Assembly (NCBI RefSeq): GCF_007096885.1
Contig: NZ_VJNO01000005.1
Span: 1-64,000, forward strand
DNA length: 64,000 nucleotides
Direction of reading: 5' to 3'
Source: Streptomyces sp. 130
GTDB taxonomy: Bacteria; Actinomycetota; Actinomycetes; Streptomycetales; Streptomycetaceae
The notes beneath the pieces were generated by a model that saw only the letters and a list, made by a program, of their open reading frames with translations, was not told the DNA's origin and did not search any database. Position numbers and translations under genes: made by a program. Below are positions 42,506-51,385 of this stretch, one piece after another; positions within the stretch are counted from its first letter, which is position 1, and the number at the start of each line of letters is the position of its first letter.

Positions 42506-42538
42506 CGAAAGCCCGGATCGAATCGATCCGGGCTTTCG
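42506..42538 (+). terminator. Terminator after tRNA-Asp copy 2
   Basis: An almost uninterrupted inverted repeat (CGAAAGCCCGGATCGA and its complement around a single central A) starts 6 bp after the tRNA. In RNA the loop would be a few bases larger. Confidence 0.85.
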
Positions 42539-42539
42539 C

Positions 42540-43048
42540 GCGTCTTGACCGCGGCATCCGCCGACGAGTACTCAGAACCCGGAGTGTGCGCGGAGCGGAC
42601 CCCGGCCGCCCCGGCTCGACAAGGGAGCCTGCGACGGCCCCTCAGGCCCCCCTGGGCCCCGAATGGCCCGCCCGGCCGCCCAGGCCGCCCAGGGGGCACC
42701 GACGGGGCTCCGTACGGCCTTCGCGAAGCAGGGGACGTAAGTCCCCACAGGACATGACCTTCGGCGCACCCACCGGCTTCCCCGAAGTGGCAGGCTCGTA
42801 GTTGGCAACACTCGTGCAGTGTGACGGGTGTCACTGAATCAGTTTTGAGAAGGGGGGCCTTTACACCCTTCCTACAACTAGCGAATTTAATATGTGCAAT
42901 TGCACCTCCCAGAGGGATGTCCTCCGGATACCCCCGCACCGCCCACCGACGCCCCCGGTGAGGCCCCGGCCGCCGAGCCGGGCTGCGCAAACGGCACCGT
43001 GAGCCGGCAGGGAGAGCCGCGGGACGGAGTCGGCCCGGGCGCAAAGAA
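42540..43048. other. Gene-free region with AT-rich palindrome island
   Basis: I find no credible gene. A hairpin GGGGAC-GTAA-GTCCCC lies at about 42733-42748. From about 42795 to 42905 the base composition becomes AT-rich, with TAGCGAATTTAATATG directly before the perfect 12-bp palindrome GTGCAATTGCAC (42894-42905). This block looks like a regulatory region whose gene is not obvious. Frames such as MQLHLPEGC on plus or LHILNSLVVGRV on minus have no family I know. Confidence 0.5.
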
Positions 43049-43080
43049 ATCGCGCTGGACCCGGCGGAGTCCAGCGCGAT
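43049..43080 (-). terminator. Terminator downstream of bldC
   Basis: A perfect 12-bp stem (ATCGCGCTGGAC and complement, 8-nt loop) is followed on the minus strand by TTTCTTTGC, so it should stop leftward transcription from bldC. A second, smaller hairpin, GGCGCCCG/CGGGCGCC, lies at 43111-43132 between it and the bldC stop. Confidence 0.75.
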
Positions 43081-43209
43081 CGGATGACATGACCCGTACG
43101 GCACAGGTATGGCGCCCGTTGGGGCGGGCGCCCGTCATATGAAGCTATGGGTGAGCAAGTGGGTTGGGGGACCCAAAAGCCCAGGTGTGACGGGGTGACA
43201 GGGGGTTTG

Positions 43210-43416
43210 TCAGGCCTCGCTGCGCTGCTGCGGAATGCCCGCAAGCAGTGCGCGGACCTCTGCCTCGCGGTACCGGCGATGCCCACCGAGCGTGCGGATG
43301 GACGTGAGCTTGCCTGCCTTCGCCCAACGGGTAACCGTCTTCGGGTCCACGCGGAACATCGTGGCAACCTCAGCCGGGGTCAGCAGCGGCTCGGCATCAG
43401 GGGTGCGAGCGGTCAT
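43210..43416 (-). CDS. bldC: Developmental regulator BldC (MerR-like DNA-binding domain)
   Basis: The 68-aa protein is little more than a winged helix-turn-helix of the MerR type: LLTPAEVATMFRVDPKTVTR, then WAKAGKLTSIRTLGGHRRYR. It lacks the MerR dimerisation helix. BldC binds direct repeats cooperatively and holds back entry into development in Streptomyces. ATG 43416 gives the standard length; the upstream in-frame start at 43482 would read through the leader. A hairpin abuts its AGGAGG site. Confidence 0.97.
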   Translation of the reverse strand: MTARTPDAEPLLTPAEVATMFRVDPKTVTRWAKAGKLTSIRTLGGHRRYREAEVRALLAGIPQQRSEA

Positions 43417-43950
43417 GAGCGGCCTCCTCGGGAGAACCGAACCATCTCGGTTCTTTCCTCTAAATTCTGCACCTTGACCCACGTTGCCCGAAATGGCGGA
43501 CGCGGGCCGAGTCGGTTATAGGACGAACGGCTTGTCCTCGGCACTACAACTACACCATCCGTCCAGCCACGTCGGCCAAACCGATGGAATTGCCCTCCCA
43601 GGTGTCCATCAACGACGGAAAGCCGATGGACCATGCCATAGCGGACAGTCACACCACCGTGACGATCAGTCACAGAGTGATCAGGAGCCATCAGACCCCC
43701 CATAGCGTGCAATGCTGAGCGATCCACCCATACATGGACGGATGGAGTCCTCACCGGACTCCTTGTCCTATTTTGACACGAGGGGTAGGGAAGGGCGCAA
43801 GGGCCCCGTAAGTGCTATCCATCACGGTTGAGGCAAAGGCCCGGTTCGGGACGTAGGTCCCTCCACCCCATGAGCACCTTCCGCCCCTTCACCCACACGT
43901 GTCACACCCGACACCGGTTCACAAGCCGTCCGCGCAGGGGGTCCGGGCGG
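43417..43950. other. bldC upstream region, no gene
   Basis: This 534-bp gap separates bldC from a convergently arranged neighbour's 3' end and holds the bldC leader and promoter. It is clearly less GC-rich than the genes. GTGAC-GATCA-GTCAC, an inverted repeat, lies near 43660-43675. A -10-like TATAAC occurs on the minus strand near 43515. I see no coding sequence. Confidence 0.55.
43433..43454 (-). promoter_or_regulatory. Hairpin in the bldC leader next to the ribosome site
   Basis: AGAACCGA and its complement TCGGTTCT form an 8-bp stem with a 6-nt loop in the bldC mRNA, ending about 6 bp before the AGGAGG sequence. Confidence 0.6.
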
Positions 43951-44796
43951 TCAGTTCGCGAACTGACGGTCCCTTACGGCTCGCCAGCGCTCCGCGAGCC
44001 GCGCATACGCCCCGGCCGCCCTCTCCGCGTCGCCCGCCCGCAGCGCGGCGATCCCCTCCGCCACGTCGGCGGCGCTCCGGTCGACGCTGAGCTCCCGCTC
44101 CGGAAGCGCGTGCACGAGCCCGCCGTAGTCCAGCTCCACGAGCGAGCGCGGATGGAACTCCTCCAGCCACCGCCCGATGTCCACGAGCCCCGCGGTCAGC
44201 GGCCCCTCGTCCATCGTCTCCCGCAGCGTCCGCAGGGACCTGGCCAGCCGGCGTCGCGCCTCGACCATCGGCGTCCGGTACCGGAACACCGGAGGCTCCC
44301 CGTCCGGTCCGGCGACCACATGCTCCCGCTCCTCGTCCGCGAACAGCACGAACCAGCGCACCGGAACCTGCCACACCGCCGTCCTGATCCACGGCCGGGC
44401 GTCCGGATTGCGCTCCGCCCACCGCTCGTGGTCGGCCAGCGCCTGGCCGCGCACCACCGGCGGCAGCACAGCGTCGAGCACCGGCCCGGGGAACAGCTCC
44501 GCCAGCCCGTCCAGCGCCAGCCAGCCGCGCAGCCGGGTCCGCCACGGGCACACGCACACCACGCCGTCCACCTCGGCCACGAACGCGTCGGCGCTCTCGT
44601 GCGCCGGCACACCCGCGGGCGGGGTCGCCGCCAAGTCGGCCAGTGAACGCCTGAGTTCGTCCTGTGCCGTGGGCATCCGGTCGCGGGCCGCGTAGCGGGC
44701 CCAGTGGGCGCGCTCGCCCTCCGGGAAGGCCTCCAGTGGCTCGTACACCCGGAGGTAGGACGCGTAGGGAACCAGCACCGAAGACACCACCGACAT
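43951..44796 (-). CDS. Conserved hypothetical protein
   Basis: The 281-aa protein has no signal or TM segments. It is rich in Trp, Arg and Glu, with notable stretches VLVPYASYLRVYEPLEAFPE, CVCPWRTRLRGWLALDGLAE and YRTPMVEARRRLARSLRTLR. It has no catalytic motif I recognise. The C-terminal half is helical and TPR-like. ATG 44796 begins a sequence typical of the family. It is divergent from vdh and may share its promoter region. Confidence 0.8.
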   Translation of the reverse strand: MSVVSSVLVPYASYLRVYEPLEAFPEGERAHWARYAARDRMPTAQDELRRSLADLAATPPAGVPAHESADAFVAEVDGVVCVCPWRTRLRGWLALDGLAELFPGPVLDAVLPPVVRGQALADHERWAERNPDARPWIRTAVWQVPVRWFVLFADEEREHVVAGPDGEPPVFRYRTPMVEARRRLARSLRTLRETMDEGPLTAGLVDIGRWLEEFHPRSLVELDYGGLVHALPERELSVDRSAADVAEGIAALRAGDAERAAGAYARLAERWRAVRDRQFAN

Positions 44797-44972
44797 GCGG
44801 TGATCGTGTCACGCCCGTCCCCCGGTAGGGGGTGATCCTCGGCACTGGAACAGATCTACGTGGTGGTAGGACTTACGCTCTTGCCAGCCGGGCCGTCCGT
44901 ACGGCCGGTCCGGTGGGCCCTCCCCACCTTCAGGAGGGTCTTTCCGCCGCTTCGTACTTGGGAGTCACCACA

Positions 44973-46064
44973 GTGACCGATGTGACCGGCGCGCCTGTCG
45001 ATGTCCTGCACACCCTGTTCCACTCGGACCAGGGCGGACACGAACAAGTCGTCCTCTGCCAGGACCGGGCCAGCGGCCTCAAGGCCGTCATCGCCCTCCA
45101 CTCCACCGCCCTGGGCCCCGCCCTCGGCGGCACCCGCTTCTACCCGTACGCCTCCGAGGCCGAGGCCGTGGCCGACGCGCTGAACCTCGCGCGCGGCATG
45201 TCGTACAAGAACGCCCTGGCCGGGCTCGACCACGGTGGCGGCAAGGCCGTCATCATCGGGGACCCCGAGCAGATCAAGAGCGAGGAACTGCTGCTGGCCT
45301 ACGGCCGGTTCGTCGCCTCGCTCGGCGGCCGGTACGTGACGGCCTGCGATGTCGGCACCTACGTCGCCGACATGGACGTCGTGGCCCGCGAGTGCCGCTG
45401 GACCACCGGCCGCTCCCCCGAGAACGGCGGCGCCGGCGACTCGTCGGTGCTCACCGCGTACGGCGTCTTCCAGGGCATGCGGGCCTCGGCCCAGCACCTG
45501 TGGGGCGACCCGACGCTGCGTGGCCGAAAAGTGGGGGTCGCCGGCGTCGGCAAGGTCGGCCACTACCTGGTCGAGCACCTGCTCGCGGACGGCGCCGAGG
45601 TCGTGATCACCGATGTGCGCGAGGAGTCCGTCCGCCGGATCACCGACAAGCACCCCGAGGTCGCCGTCGCGGCGGACACCGAGGCGCTGATCCGCACCGA
45701 GGGCCTGGACATCTATGCCCCGTGCGCGCTGGGCGGCGCCCTCGACGACGACACCGTGCCGGTGCTCACCGCGAAGGTGGTGTGCGGTGCGGCCAACAAC
45801 CAGCTCGCGCACCCGGGCGTCGAGAAGGACCTGGCCGACCGCGCCATCCTGTACGCACCCGACTACGTGGTGAACGCGGGCGGGGTCATCCAGGTCGCCG
45901 ACGAGCTGCACGGCTTCGACTTCGACCGGTGCAAGGCGAAGGCCACGAAGATCTTCGACACCACGCTGGCCATATTCGCACGTGCGAAGGAGGACGGCAT
46001 TCCGCCGGCCGCCGCGGCCGACCGGATCGCCGAACAGCGGATGGCGGAGGCTCGCCGCCGCTGA
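44973..46064 (+). CDS. vdh: Valine (branched-chain amino acid) dehydrogenase
   Basis: The 363-aa protein is the size of Streptomyces Vdh. The catalytic lysine sits in [19 protein letters not shown] after [13 protein letters not shown], and the NAD-binding motif is [18 protein letters not shown]. It deaminates valine, leucine and isoleucine to 2-oxo acids, feeding acyl-CoA precursors for fatty acids and polyketides. GTG 44973 follows GGGAG. The 5' leader contains CCCTCC/GGAGGG (about 44920-44940) followed by TCTTT, a possible attenuator-like hairpin. Confidence 0.95.
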   Translation: MTDVTGAPVDVLHTLFHSDQGGHEQVVLCQDRASGLKAVIALHSTALGPALGGTRFYPYASEAEAVADALNLARGMSYKNALAGLDHGGGKAVIIGDPEQIKSEELLLAYGRFVASLGGRYVTACDVGTYVADMDVVARECRWTTGRSPENGGAGDSSVLTAYGVFQGMRASAQHLWGDPTLRGRKVGVAGVGKVGHYLVEHLLADGAEVVITDVREESVRRITDKHPEVAVAADTEALIRTEGLDIYAPCALGGALDDDTVPVLTAKVVCGAANNQLAHPGVEKDLADRAILYAPDYVVNAGGVIQVADELHGFDFDRCKAKATKIFDTTLAIFARAKEDGIPPAAAADRIAEQRMAEARRR

Positions 46065-46353
46065 CCCGGCACCCGCTGTGAGGCCGCGGCCCGCCGACCG
46101 GCGAGACAAGACTCACGCCGGTCGGCGGGTCGCCTGCCGATAAGAGGTTAAAATCGCAGTTGACCAGCGAGGACAGGGCGTCTCGAGGGTCCTCTTCCGG
46201 GGCGCGTGATGCGGGCGGCGTACCGTATGGCCGCGGAAGCAGGTACCGTTAAAGCTCTACAGGCACGGTCTCTCTGCCGAGAGTCCGTCCTGAAACATGA
46301 ACGCGTGTCAAGACTCTGGGGCCGTCGAGCCCCGTCACCGAGGGGGTCGAGCC
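46065..46353. other. Intergenic region between vdh and the DUF3073 gene
   Basis: It holds the vdh terminator and the promoter of the DUF3073 gene. GTTAAAATCGCAG (46147-46159) and TACCGTTAAAG (46245-46255) are the AT-rich spots. No gene is seen. Confidence 0.5.
46090..46129 (+). terminator. Terminator after vdh
   Basis: A perfect 14-bp stem CCCGCCGACCGGCG with its complement and a 12-nt loop lies 26 bp after the vdh stop. Confidence 0.8.
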
Positions 46354-46611
46354 ATGGGGCGCGGCCGGGCAAAGGCCAAGCAGACAAAGGTCGCCCGCCA
46401 GCTGAAATACAGCACCGGCGGGACGGACCTGTCGCGTCTGGCCAGTGAGCTGGGCGCATCGACTTCGAGTCAGCCACCGAACGCGGAGCCGTTCGAGGAC
46501 GACGACGAGGAAGATGACCCGTACGCACAGTACGCGGATCTGTACAACAACGACGAGGACGAGGACGAGAACGACCAGTCCGGTCCGTCGTCCAAGCGCC
46601 GCGGCGCTTGA
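46354..46611 (+). CDS. DUF3073 family small protein
   Basis: The 85-aa protein has a basic N-terminus (MGRGRAKAKQTKVARQLKYS) conserved in actinobacteria and a strongly acidic Asp/Glu tail with TyrAla motifs (DDDEEDDPYAQYADLYNNDE). The charge split suggests RNA or ribosome interaction, but no function is established. ATG 46354 follows GAGGGGG; the in-frame 46297 start would add residues lacking the family pattern. It ends just before a good terminator. Confidence 0.9.
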   Translation: MGRGRAKAKQTKVARQLKYSTGGTDLSRLASELGASTSSQPPNAEPFEDDDEEDDPYAQYADLYNNDEDEDENDQSGPSSKRRGA

Positions 46612-46631
46612 CCTCGCGCTGACACATCACC

Positions 46632-46661
46632 CCGGTTCGGAGCTCTCCGGACCGGGTTTTG
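46632..46661 (+). terminator. Intrinsic terminator after the DUF3073 gene
   Basis: CCCGGT and ACCGGG flank an inner CGGAG/CTCCG stem and are followed by TTTT, the classical form. It lies between the convergent DUF3073 and purM genes and may serve both. Confidence 0.85.
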
Positions 46662-46733
46662 TGCTGCCTGCGTACGGGAAAGGCGAGGCGGCCGGTGACC
46701 GGCCGGACCCGTCGGCCCGGCCGGTGTTCCCGT

Positions 46734-47807
46734 TCAGCGTGCGTACGAACCCACCAGTTCGGCGCCCGTCGCGTGGTCGCCCCGGGCGGTGATCTCGCCG
46801 GCGACCCAGGAGTCGACGCCCCGGTCGGCCAGCGTCGTCAGGGCCGCGTCCACGGACTCGGCGGGGACGACCGCGATCATGCCGACGCCCATGTTGAGCG
46901 TCTTCTCCAGCTCCAGCTGCTCGACCCGGCCGGCCTGGCCGACGAGGTCGAACACCGCGCCCGGAGTCCACGTGGAGCGGTCCACCGTCGCGTGCAGGCC
47001 GTCCGGGATGACCCGGGCCAGGTTGTTGGCCAGGCCGCCACCGGTGACGTGGCTGAAGCCGTGCACCTCGGTCGTACGCGTGAGGGCCAGGCAGTCCAGC
47101 GAGTAGATCCGGGTCGGCTCCAGAAGCTCCTCGCCCAGGGTCCGGCCGAACTCCTCGACCTGGCGGTCCAGCGTCCAGCCGGCCCGGTCGAACACCACGT
47201 GGCGGACGAGCGAGTACCCGTTCGAGTGAAGCCCGGAGGACGCCATGGCGATCACCGCGTCCCCCTCTCGGATGCGGTCGGGGCCCAGCAGGCGGTCGGC
47301 CTCGACCACGCCCGTACCCGCTCCGGCCACGTCGAAATCGTCCGCGCCCAGCAGACCGGGGTGCTCGGCGGTCTCGCCGCCGACCAGTGCGCAGCCGGCC
47401 AGCACACAGCCCTCGGCGATGCCCTTGACGATGGCCGCGACACGCTCGGGGTGCACCTTGCCGACACAGATGTAGTCGGTCATGAACAGCGGCTCGGCGC
47501 CGCAGACGACGAGGTCGTCCACGACCATGCCGACGAGGTCGTGACCGATCGTGTCGTACACGCCCATCTGACGGGCGAGGTCGACCTTGGTGCCGACGCC
47601 GTCCGTGGCCGAGGCGAGGAGCGGACGCTCGTAACGCTTGAGCGCCGAGGCGTCGAAGAGGCCGGCGAAGCCGCCGAGGCCACCGAGACCCGCGACCTCG
47701 GGGCGCTGCGTCTTCTTCACCCACTCCTTCATCAGCTCGACGGCGCGGTCGCCGGCCTCGATGTCGACGCCCGCTGCCGCGTAGGAAGCACCTGCTGTCT
47801 CAGACAT
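46734..47807 (-). CDS. purM: Phosphoribosylformylglycinamidine cyclo-ligase (AIR synthetase)
   Basis: The 357-aa enzyme converts FGAM and ATP to AIR, step five of purine synthesis. Family motifs are ASATDGVGTKVDLARQMG, DDLVVCGAEPLFMTDYICVG, GCALVGGETAEHPGL and HVTGGGLANNLAR. It follows purF by 60 bp on the same strand, forming a purF-purM operon. Start ATG 47807 begins MSETAGASYAAAGVD as in relatives. Confidence 0.97.
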   Translation of the reverse strand: MSETAGASYAAAGVDIEAGDRAVELMKEWVKKTQRPEVAGLGGLGGFAGLFDASALKRYERPLLASATDGVGTKVDLARQMGVYDTIGHDLVGMVVDDLVVCGAEPLFMTDYICVGKVHPERVAAIVKGIAEGCVLAGCALVGGETAEHPGLLGADDFDVAGAGTGVVEADRLLGPDRIREGDAVIAMASSGLHSNGYSLVRHVVFDRAGWTLDRQVEEFGRTLGEELLEPTRIYSLDCLALTRTTEVHGFSHVTGGGLANNLARVIPDGLHATVDRSTWTPGAVFDLVGQAGRVEQLELEKTLNMGVGMIAVVPAESVDAALTTLADRGVDSWVAGEITARGDHATGAELVGSYAR

Positions 47808-47867
47808 TGCCTGGGATCTTTCGTGTGGAGATACGGGGCTGGGGGAAGGGCTGCCGGACGGTCCGGG

Positions 47868-49394
47868 TCACGGACGCCGCAGCGCGTCGGACGCCGCGGT
47901 CGCCGCGGGGCCCGCCGCCAGCTCGGTCTCCAGCAGCTGCTTGCCGAGCAGCTCCGGGTCCGGGAGCTCCATCGGGTACTCGCCGTCGAAGCAGGCGCGG
48001 CACAGGTTCGGCTTGTCGATCGTCGTCGCCTCGATCATCGAGTCGATCGAGATGTACGCGAGCGAGTCGGCACCCATCGACGTGCCGATCTCCTCGACGG
48101 ACATGCCGTTGGCGATCAGCTCGGCGCGGGTCGCGAAGTCGATGCCGAAGAAGCAGGGCCACTTCACCGGCGGGGACGAGATCCGGATGTGGATCTCGGC
48201 GGCACCGGCCTCACGGAGCATCCGGACCAGTGCGCGCTGGGTGTTGCCGCGGACGATCGAGTCGTCCACGACCACCAGGCGCTTGCCCTTGATGACTTCC
48301 TTGAGCGGGTTCAGCTTGAGGCGGATGCCCAGCTGGCGGATCGTCTGGGACGGCTGGATGAAGGTGCGGCCGACGTAGGCGTTCTTCACGAGGCCGTTGC
48401 CGAACGGAATCCCGCTGGCCTCCGCGTAGCCGATGGCGGCCGGGGTGCCGGACTCCGGGGTCGCTATGACCAGATCCGCTTCGACGGGCGCCTCGGCGGC
48501 CAGCCTGCGGCCCATCTCCACACGGGAGAGGTAGACGTTGCGGCCCGCGATGTCGGTGTCGGGGCGCGCCAGGTAGACGTACTCGAAGACACAGCCCTTG
48601 GGCTTCGCTTCCGCGAATCGCGAGGTACGCAGACCGTTCTCGTCGATGGCGACCATCTCGCCCGGCTCGATCTCGCGCACGAAGCTGGCGCCGCAGATGT
48701 CGAGGGCGGCGGACTCCGACGCGACGACCCAGCCGCGCTCCAGGCGGCCGAGGACCAGCGGGCGGATGCCCTGCGGGTCACGGGCGGCGTAGAGCGTGTG
48801 TTCGTCCATGAAGACCAGGGAGAAGGCACCCCGCACCTCGGGAAGCACCTTGGTGGCGGCTTCCTCGATGGTCAGCGGCTTGCCGTCGTCGTCGGTCTGG
48901 CCGGCGAGCAGCGCGGTCACCAGATCGGTGTCGTTGGTCGCGGCGACCTGGGTGGCGCGGCCGTCCTTGCGCGGGAGGTCGGCGACCATCTCCGCGAGCT
49001 GGGCCGTGTTGACCAGGTTCCCGTTGTGACCGAGGGCGATCGAGCCGTGCGCGGTCGCACGGAACGTCGGCTGCGCGTTCTCCCACACCGAGGCACCGGT
49101 GGTGGAGTAGCGGGCATGACCGACCGCGATATGGCCCTGGAGCGATCCCAGGGAGGTTTCGTCGAAGACCTGCGAGACCAGTCCCATGTCCTTGAAGACC
49201 AGGATCTGGGACCCGTTGCTCACTGCGATGCCCGCGGACTCCTGTCCACGGTGCTGCAGGGCATACAGTCCGAAATAGGTGAGCTTGGCGACCTCTTCGC
49301 CCGGAGCCCAGACACCGAAGACGCCGCAAGCGTCCTGGGGGCCCTTTTCTCCGGGGAGCAGGTCGTGGTTGAGTCGTCCATCACCACGAGGCAC
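47868..49394 (-). CDS. purF: Amidophosphoribosyltransferase
   Basis: The 508-aa enzyme commits PRPP to purine synthesis, forming phosphoribosylamine with glutamine. A short N-terminal propeptide precedes the nucleophile in QDACGVFGVWA (Cys about residue 23). The glutaminase motif LQHRGQESAGIAVSNG and the PRPP loop VVVDDSIVRGNTQRALVRML are present. GTG 49394 is preferred: it starts about 12 bp after a TACACT -10 box, so the mRNA is probably leaderless or nearly so. It leads the purF-purM operon. Confidence 0.96.
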   Translation of the reverse strand: MPRGDGRLNHDLLPGEKGPQDACGVFGVWAPGEEVAKLTYFGLYALQHRGQESAGIAVSNGSQILVFKDMGLVSQVFDETSLGSLQGHIAVGHARYSTTGASVWENAQPTFRATAHGSIALGHNGNLVNTAQLAEMVADLPRKDGRATQVAATNDTDLVTALLAGQTDDDGKPLTIEEAATKVLPEVRGAFSLVFMDEHTLYAARDPQGIRPLVLGRLERGWVVASESAALDICGASFVREIEPGEMVAIDENGLRTSRFAEAKPKGCVFEYVYLARPDTDIAGRNVYLSRVEMGRRLAAEAPVEADLVIATPESGTPAAIGYAEASGIPFGNGLVKNAYVGRTFIQPSQTIRQLGIRLKLNPLKEVIKGKRLVVVDDSIVRGNTQRALVRMLREAGAAEIHIRISSPPVKWPCFFGIDFATRAELIANGMSVEEIGTSMGADSLAYISIDSMIEATTIDKPNLCRACFDGEYPMELPDPELLGKQLLETELAAGPAATAASDALRRP

Positions 49395-49758
49395 GCCATC
49401 GAGTGTAGGGGAGATCGACCACTGGTCCGAATTGGGGATGCCCCGCCCCACCACCGGCGAAGCCCCCCGGCAACACGCTCCCGGCCCCTTCACGGCAGTG
49501 ACGCACAGTCATCACACCCCCTCCCCGGTCTACGCGCGGCAACCGCCGCAGGGCAGGCGACGCACGGATCGCCGGCCGTTCACCGAAAGGTTCCGGCCAT
49601 CCGGAAGGGGGCTGGAGCGGGCACGTCGTGGCGCTGCGTGAGCCGGTTCCCGGGCGGCGGGAGCGACCGGCCCGACCGGTCGTTTCGTGGCGAGCCTCAC
49701 ACCGCGGGCGCCCGGTATGCGGCATCTCGGAGCGCTCGCCGGACCATCCGGGGTGAGG
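49395..49758. other. purF upstream region
   Basis: It contains the purF promoter next to the gene, and otherwise nothing recognisable between purF and the end of the sterol-carrier-type gene. Confidence 0.5.
49402..49430 (-). promoter_or_regulatory. purF promoter (near-leaderless)
   Basis: On the minus strand TACACT (49402-49407) follows a weak -35 TCGGAC (49425-49430) by 17 bp. The expected start is at or next to GTG 49394. Confidence 0.55.
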
Positions 49759-50559
49759 TCAGCCCATCAGCGGCAGCAGCTCGGAGAGATCCGCGCGCTC
49801 GCCGCTCGCGGCGACCTTCGCCGCTTCGACCTCCCGGGCCCACTCCGTACGCCCGGTCGCGAGCCGTATCCAGGTGAGCGGGTCGGTCTCCACGACGTTG
49901 GGCGGGGTGCCCCGGGTGTGACGCGGCCCCTGGACGCACTGCACCACCGCGAACGGCGGCACCCGGACCTCGACCGAACCACCGGGCGCCCGCTCGGCCA
50001 GCGCGTCGGCGAGGAGCCGGCTGCAGGCGGCGAGCGCCTGCCGGTCGTACGGGACGGAGAGCCCGGTCGCCTCGTTGAGGTCCCAGGTGTGGGCGACCAG
50101 CTCCACGGTGCGGGTGACCAGGAAGTCGCCGAGGCGCATCGCGCCGACCCGGGTGGCCAGCAGCCGGTCCTCGGGGGCGCCGGGCACCAGCGCCTCGAAG
50201 CGGGCGGCGGTCTCCGCGTAGAGCGCGTCCAGGCCGGGGGCAGCGGCGGCATGCTCGGCGGTGTCGTCCGCGATCCGGGAGGCGCGGGCCGCTGTGGTGA
50301 ACGGCCACTCCAGCAGGGACACCTCGGGTTTGGCGAGGTCCGGTGCGGGAAGCTCCAGCGTCCGGCTGACGTGCGAGAGGGCCATGGCGATGTGCGCGGC
50401 GAGCTCGCGCACCGTCCAGTCACCGAGTCCGCTGGGCGCGGCGAGCTGCTGCGGGGTCAGCGTGCGCACGGCGTCCCGGACGTGGGCGAACTGGGCGAGG
50501 ACCGCGGTGCGGGTCCTGGCCGGGTCGTAGCGGCGGGCGCGCTTCTGCGAGGGCGGCAT
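49759..50559 (-). CDS. DinB/maleylpyruvate-isomerase-type protein with sterol-carrier-like domain
   Basis: The 266-aa protein has an N-terminal DinB-like four-helix bundle (about 15-165). Potential metal ligands sit in [19 protein letters not shown] and [13 protein letters not shown], the pattern of mycothiol-dependent isomerases. The C-terminus (about 175-260) resembles an SCP2-like fold. It is often annotated as a sterol carrier family protein. It may use mycothiol or bind a lipid-like ligand; neither can be decided here. ATG 50559 gives [17 protein letters not shown]. Confidence 0.85.
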   Translation of the reverse strand: MPPSQKRARRYDPARTRTAVLAQFAHVRDAVRTLTPQQLAAPSGLGDWTVRELAAHIAMALSHVSRTLELPAPDLAKPEVSLLEWPFTTAARASRIADDTAEHAAAAPGLDALYAETAARFEALVPGAPEDRLLATRVGAMRLGDFLVTRTVELVAHTWDLNEATGLSVPYDRQALAACSRLLADALAERAPGGSVEVRVPPFAVVQCVQGPRHTRGTPPNVVETDPLTWIRLATGRTEWAREVEAAKVAASGERADLSELLPLMG

Positions 50560-50621
50560 GTCGGCGAGCCTACGACGCCGCACCGACAGGGCGTCCGCCC
50601 CGCGTGCACGGGGTCCGCGGA

Positions 50622-51260
50622 TCAGGCGCGCGTCGCGTAGTCCCCGAGGCCCTTCTCCAGCAGGTCGAAGCCCCGGTGGGCGAGGGCGACGGCGTCGGCG
50701 ACGACCGCGGCGGCCGGTTCGCCGGCCAGGATGCGCCTGCGGTTCTCTGTGAGCAGCGCGTTTCGCGTACCGAGGAGCTGGGAAGCGACGATGCGCGCGA
50801 TGGCCGGCTCCTCGCCCTCCTCGATCAGGACCGCGGTGAGCTGGTCCTGCGTCCGCACGAAGTAGGAGTGGGCGCGCGTGAGCAGGGCGGGCGTCTCCAG
50901 GATGAGCCGCACGATGCCGAGCGCCACCGGCGAGTCCCCCATGCCCACCGAGGGGTCATGGCGTTCGACCGCCGCCACGAACTGCCGGCGCAGCGCCGCG
51001 ACCGCCGATTCGCCCGGCGGACGCTCCCGCACGATGCGGGCGGCGTCGCCGACGTGCTCCTCCAACGGCGCGAAGACCAGGTCCTCCTTGCTGTCGAAGT
51101 AGTTGAAGACGGTCATCTTCGACACATCGGCCGCGTCGGCGATCTCCGCGACGGAGACCTGATCGAACCCGCGCTCGGAGAAGAGCCTGGTGGCCGTTTC
51201 CAGCAGCCGCCGCCGGGTTTCCATCTTCTTGCGCTCGCGCAGGCCCATCCCCTCGGTCAT
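50622..51260 (-). CDS. TetR-family regulator of the adjacent MFS pump
   Basis: The 212-aa protein has the TetR helix-turn-helix at about 15-60 ([20 protein letters not shown] then [20 protein letters not shown]). It is divergent from an EmrB/QacA-type transporter gene across a 125-bp AT-rich gap, the usual arrangement for a ligand-released repressor. ATG 51260 is chosen as the start of [12 protein letters not shown]. Confidence 0.93.
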   Translation of the reverse strand: MTEGMGLRERKKMETRRRLLETATRLFSERGFDQVSVAEIADAADVSKMTVFNYFDSKEDLVFAPLEEHVGDAARIVRERPPGESAVAALRRQFVAAVERHDPSVGMGDSPVALGIVRLILETPALLTRAHSYFVRTQDQLTAVLIEEGEEPAIARIVASQLLGTRNALLTENRRRILAGEPAAAVVADAVALAHRGFDLLEKGLGDYATRA

Positions 51261-51385
51261 GACCTCAATATACCAGGACAAAGATTTATCCCGGATGAAA
51301 ACTTGACGCGGTACAAGATTAGGGGCGACAGTGGGCCCGACCGCGACGGTGCGCCTCGGCACCGCTCAGGAGGGGGTGCCCAGCC

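Noticed and set aside
42010..43104. Long minus-strand frame of 364 codons through the tRNA-Asp copy
   Set aside because: It runs antisense through a tRNA, its terminator and the end of hrpA, so it is an artefact of high GC.
42861..43367. Minus-strand frame beside bldC ending LHILNSLVVGRV
   Set aside because: It spans the two bldC downstream hairpins and overlaps the bldC 3' end; composition is not protein-like.
43413..43754. Minus-strand frame of 113 codons upstream of bldC
   Set aside because: It covers the bldC leader and promoter and overlaps the bldC start, with no recognisable domain and non-coding base composition.
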